From contig CALRIU020000022.1 in NCBI GenBank assembly GCA_943362175.1, forward strand, positions 1 through 64,000: a DNA stretch of 64,000 nt, read 5' to 3'. Source of the DNA: UBA4416 sp943362175 (GTDB lineage Bacteria; Bacteroidota; Bacteroidia; B-17B0; Aurantibacillaceae). Below the pieces are notes generated by a model. The model saw only the letters and a program-made list of their open reading frames with translations. It had not been told where the DNA came from and ran no database searches. The first letter of the stretch is position 1. Each line of letters begins with the position of its first letter. Both the position numbers and the translations under genes were made by a program. Below are positions 61,586-64,000 of the stretch, one piece after another.

Positions 61586-64000
61586 GGTTAGCATATTGGA
61601 TTTTAATTAAGTACAAGCCGTCAGGTAAATTATTGGTACTAAATCTATGGGCTTCTATCTGAGTAAATTCCTGCTCTTTTCCTAACATGTCAATACAAGT
61701 AATGCTGGGGTTTTTAAAGATTTCGTTATCATAATAAAGGTACACATAATTATTGGCTGGATTTGGATAAGCTACAATTTGGTTTAACCTTTTTGCGATT
61801 TTTTCGTTGGATACTTTTACTATAAATTCGTGTTCAATAATTGTATCATTACTAGTATTACTTGCCTTTAAGTGTAACATATAGGCTCCTTCAACGGAAT
61901 AGTTAACGTAAATAATGCTATCATGTTTATGCCTATTATCGTCAATACTCCAGTTAAACGTATATGCTGCGTTATTACATGAGAATCTGGAACGAAGTGT
62001 TATGGTATCTAAAGTCGTCGCATAAATCGTGTCACTGGCGATTATGTTACTATTAGAAAATCTCCAAGTAGAGTTTGGCTTAATTATAAATGCATAATCA
62101 CCGTTAAAAGGATCATTTATATAAGAATACATATCTCTCCTGAATGATAACTGTCCATTAAATCCTGTAGATGCGTTTATTACATCAATTTCATTGGCAT
62201 TATCATAAGTATTGTACATTTTTATTTTATAGTTCGTGTTATTTAATAACCCACTTATAACTGTTTTAGGATTTTGATTAGTTGAAAAGCAAGTATACTC
62301 TTGAACGTTTTCATTAAATCGTGATCTGGCCACAATAGTATCCCAGACTATAGGGTCATAAAGTGTTTCCTCCTGTGTCCAATTCGCGGAATTATTTTTT
62401 GTCCAGCCAACAATATAGTTTTTAGCACCATTTACCATCCACCATGTATGTATTTCTCTATCTTCAAATGATGTCGTGGCTAAGCCAAAGTCCTTTCCTT
62501 TAAAAGGCTCTAGCCTTTGGCTAAAATCTATCATATTGACAAAATTTCGGAGTGCTTTAAAATTCTGTCGATGGTTAATTCCCTTCAATTGTTCCCAATC
62601 ATTCCAGTACAAACCGCTACTAATTCCACCAGTAAAAGTACTTGACCAGATCGTATTATGAAATTCTCTGTCCGATAGTCGGTCAATTATGCTGATCCCA
62701 TCTGCCATCCCGAGTTCACCCCAAAAAAATGGTTTATAATTTGGAAAATAGCCCGGAACATTTGATGTGCCTAATAGTGCATTTGTTCTTCCTTCATGAT
62801 CATCATCCCGATATTTTCCAAGACTATCCATATAAGTATTGTAGGAATTACTAGACCAAATATCTAAACAATTAAACATAAAATTTTTCAAATTAGTAGG
62901 TGAAACAAAACCTGTCGTAGCAGGATGAAGCGGATACATCTGTTGCAGATAATATTTCATATCACATACCCAGTTTTTCACATTGGCATGAAATGTTTGA
63001 TCTACATCAATTGGGTGCGTAACTGCTGTTGTACTAGCCGTGTTATAGCTTTCATTAATCATTTGCCAAATGGCTAGGCTTGTACTATAGCCATACCTGG
63101 CCTGTACATAATAAAGCCATTTCCTGTAGGTTGCTATTGATTGTGGATTTGTGAAAAAAGCTTTACATCCCGAAAGATTGTTTCCGGTAATAGTACTGTA
63201 TGGATTATTATTCCAGGTGTAATGATGATGAGGATCATAAGCTCCATCAATAGAAAACGCCTGATCCTGAAGCAAACACAAAATAGCTTTAATTCCCTTA
63301 TTTTCCATTGTAACAAACGTTCTGTCATATTCCCAGAGATAGCGTTGATTATCATGGTAATTGGTTAGGTAAGCGCTTAATGGTTTATTAGTCGACACAG
63401 GATCTGTATTCAACTCCTGCCTGTATGGCCATTCACAAAGCATATTTAGGGCATCTAACCTTACACGTGTGAAATTGCCGCCATTATCCGCCAAATCAAT
63501 TAGATAATCCCGTTGCTTCTGAAACGTGTAAGGTGAGTTGCATTTACCGCTTGGTCCACCTGCACAGTTCAAACCTATGCTATCAGGAATTGGGTAAGCT
63601 ATGTTTTGACCTATCCCAAAAAATATATCCCCGTTGTCATACTGCATCTTTAGTAAATTTCCGTTGGCCATCTTCAAATGACCACGGTTATTACTGTTTT
63701 GAAGATTAAAATAGCGGGTAACGCTTTCTATTAATACACCATTAACGTATAGCTTAATGTCAGCTCTATTCCCATACAATTGTTCAGGCGCGATCCTGAT
63801 TCTAAACGTGTATTCCGTTGCTTGCTCCACCCAGGTATTATTTTGTACGGTATAATCCCTGTAATAAAAGCCGTAACGAAAATAAGCACCATTATTGAAA
63901 TTGCATTCTACCTTGATCTGGTCAGGGTCATAAGGATTAATCCCGGCTTGTCCGCTCAAAAAGGCATCAATCTGAGTTTGAATAGTTGCCGGTAACTTTA
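61551..64000 (-). CDS. T9SS glycoside hydrolase, 5' end cut by window end
   Basis: The reverse frame is open to base 64000, so the N-terminus is missing; a TTG at 63959 is not a true start. At least 816 residues are visible. A carbohydrate-binding-like N-part is followed by a TIM-barrel hydrolase resembling cellulase-type (clan A) enzymes: IWQMINESYN has the NE of the general acid, and PFFWGELGMADG has a Glu fit for the nucleophile. A PKD-like domain (FNWSIDDNRHKHDSIIYVNY) follows, and a T9SS type A sorting domain (VAYPNPANN) ends the protein. Base composition is far more AT-rich than in the rest of the window. It probably acts on a plant or algal polysaccharide outside the cell. Confidence 0.8.
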   Translation of the reverse strand, partial: KLPATIQTQIDAFLSGQAGINPYDPDQIKVECNFNNGAYFRYGFYYRDYTVQNNTWVEQATEYTFRIRIAPEQLYGNRADIKLYVNGVLIESVTRYFNLQNSNNRGHLKMANGNLLKMQYDNGDIFFGIGQNIAYPIPDSIGLNCAGGPSGKCNSPYTFQKQRDYLIDLADNGGNFTRVRLDALNMLCEWPYRQELNTDPVSTNKPLSAYLTNYHDNQRYLWEYDRTFVTMENKGIKAILCLLQDQAFSIDGAYDPHHHYTWNNNPYSTITGNNLSGCKAFFTNPQSIATYRKWLYYVQARYGYSTSLAIWQMINESYNTASTTAVTHPIDVDQTFHANVKNWVCDMKYYLQQMYPLHPATTGFVSPTNLKNFMFNCLDIWSSNSYNTYMDSLGKYRDDDHEGRTNALLGTSNVPGYFPNYKPFFWGELGMADGISIIDRLSDREFHNTIWSSTFTGGISSGLYWNDWEQLKGINHRQNFKALRNFVNMIDFSQRLEPFKGKDFGLATTSFEDREIHTWWMVNGAKNYIVGWTKNNSANWTQEETLYDPIVWDTIVARSRFNENVQEYTCFSTNQNPKTVISGLLNNTNYKIKMYNTYDNANEIDVINASTGFNGQLSFRRDMYSYINDPFNGDYAFIIKPNSTWRFSNSNIIASDTIYATTLDTITLRSRFSCNNAAYTFNWSIDDNRHKHDSIIYVNYSVEGAYMLHLKASNTSNDTIIEHEFIVKVSNEKIAKRLNQIVAYPNPANNYVYLYYDNEIFKNPSITCIDMLGKEQEFTQIEAHRFSTNNLPDGLYLIKIQYANHEKTFKINIIH

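Overview
The window is a stretch of a Bacteroidota chromosome, probably of the Chitinophagia/Sphingobacteriia/Cytophagia type. The evidence is type IX secretion (T9SS) C-terminal sorting domains, TonB-dependent and STN-domain proteins, an ECF sigma/FecR pair, two M1-type metalloproteases, the absence of Shine-Dalgarno signals, and promoters matching the Bacteroidota housekeeping form TTTG-n19-TAnnTTTG. It holds no rRNA, tRNA, CRISPR array or insertion sequence that I can recognise. Base composition is even and near 50% GC up to about 59.4 kb, then drops clearly.

Layout. 1-4.7 kb: a radical SAM protein (cut by the window start), kynureninase, a DUF2306 membrane protein, a lipoprotein and an SGNH hydrolase. 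4.7-12 kb: a complete histidine operon hisG-D-C-B-H-A-F-IE. In front of it lie a consensus promoter, a 17-codon leader peptide with five His codons and a rho-independent terminator, which together look like a classical attenuator. 12-25.8 kb: a TPR/SpoIIE-type phosphatase, TatC, a collagen-like exported protein, an AhpD-like protein, a large T9SS metalloprotease, and an ABC transporter whose permease is fused to an M1 peptidase. 25.8-33.1 kb: an ECF sigma, FecR anti-sigma, STN/surface-repeat protein, GIN-domain lipoprotein and TonB-dependent receptor. The sigma operon and the GIN/receptor operon share an identical bipartite promoter motif, so they probably form one autoregulated regulon. 33-45 kb: small membrane and housekeeping genes (DoxX-like, DinB-like, ceramidase-like, YiaA-like, Crp/Fnr, efp, accA, ispE, an M1 peptidase with T9SS tail, bestrophin, hemE). 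44-52 kb: a coiled-coil-repeat histidine kinase, an exported PEP-synthase-like dikinase and a 1.4-kb-residue beta-propeller adhesin with T9SS tail. 52-59.4 kb: a beta-carbonic-anhydrase-like protein, a lysozyme-fold protein, a lipoprotein, a three-gene overlapping cluster (ferredoxin, unknown, GNAT), a TIGR01777 epimerase and glmS. 59.4-64 kb: an AT-rich block with two outer-membrane-type proteins, a lipoprotein and a T9SS glycoside hydrolase that runs off the window end.

The spacers are rich in dispersed hairpin repeats of three sorts. One is a hairpin with a fixed loop (TCGACnnCGCTC) and changing stems. One is a roughly 80-150 bp element bounded by TGCGCCAGGGA and GGCGCCC. One is a short palindrome built on AGCAATCTCA or its variant AGAAGCCATCTCA. 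The strongest candidates for new biology are the His attenuator (possibly on a nearly leaderless transcript), the ECF regulon with its STN domain moved off the TonB receptor, the conserved-loop hairpins and the exported dikinase-like protein. All functional statements are by motif reading; no database search was run.
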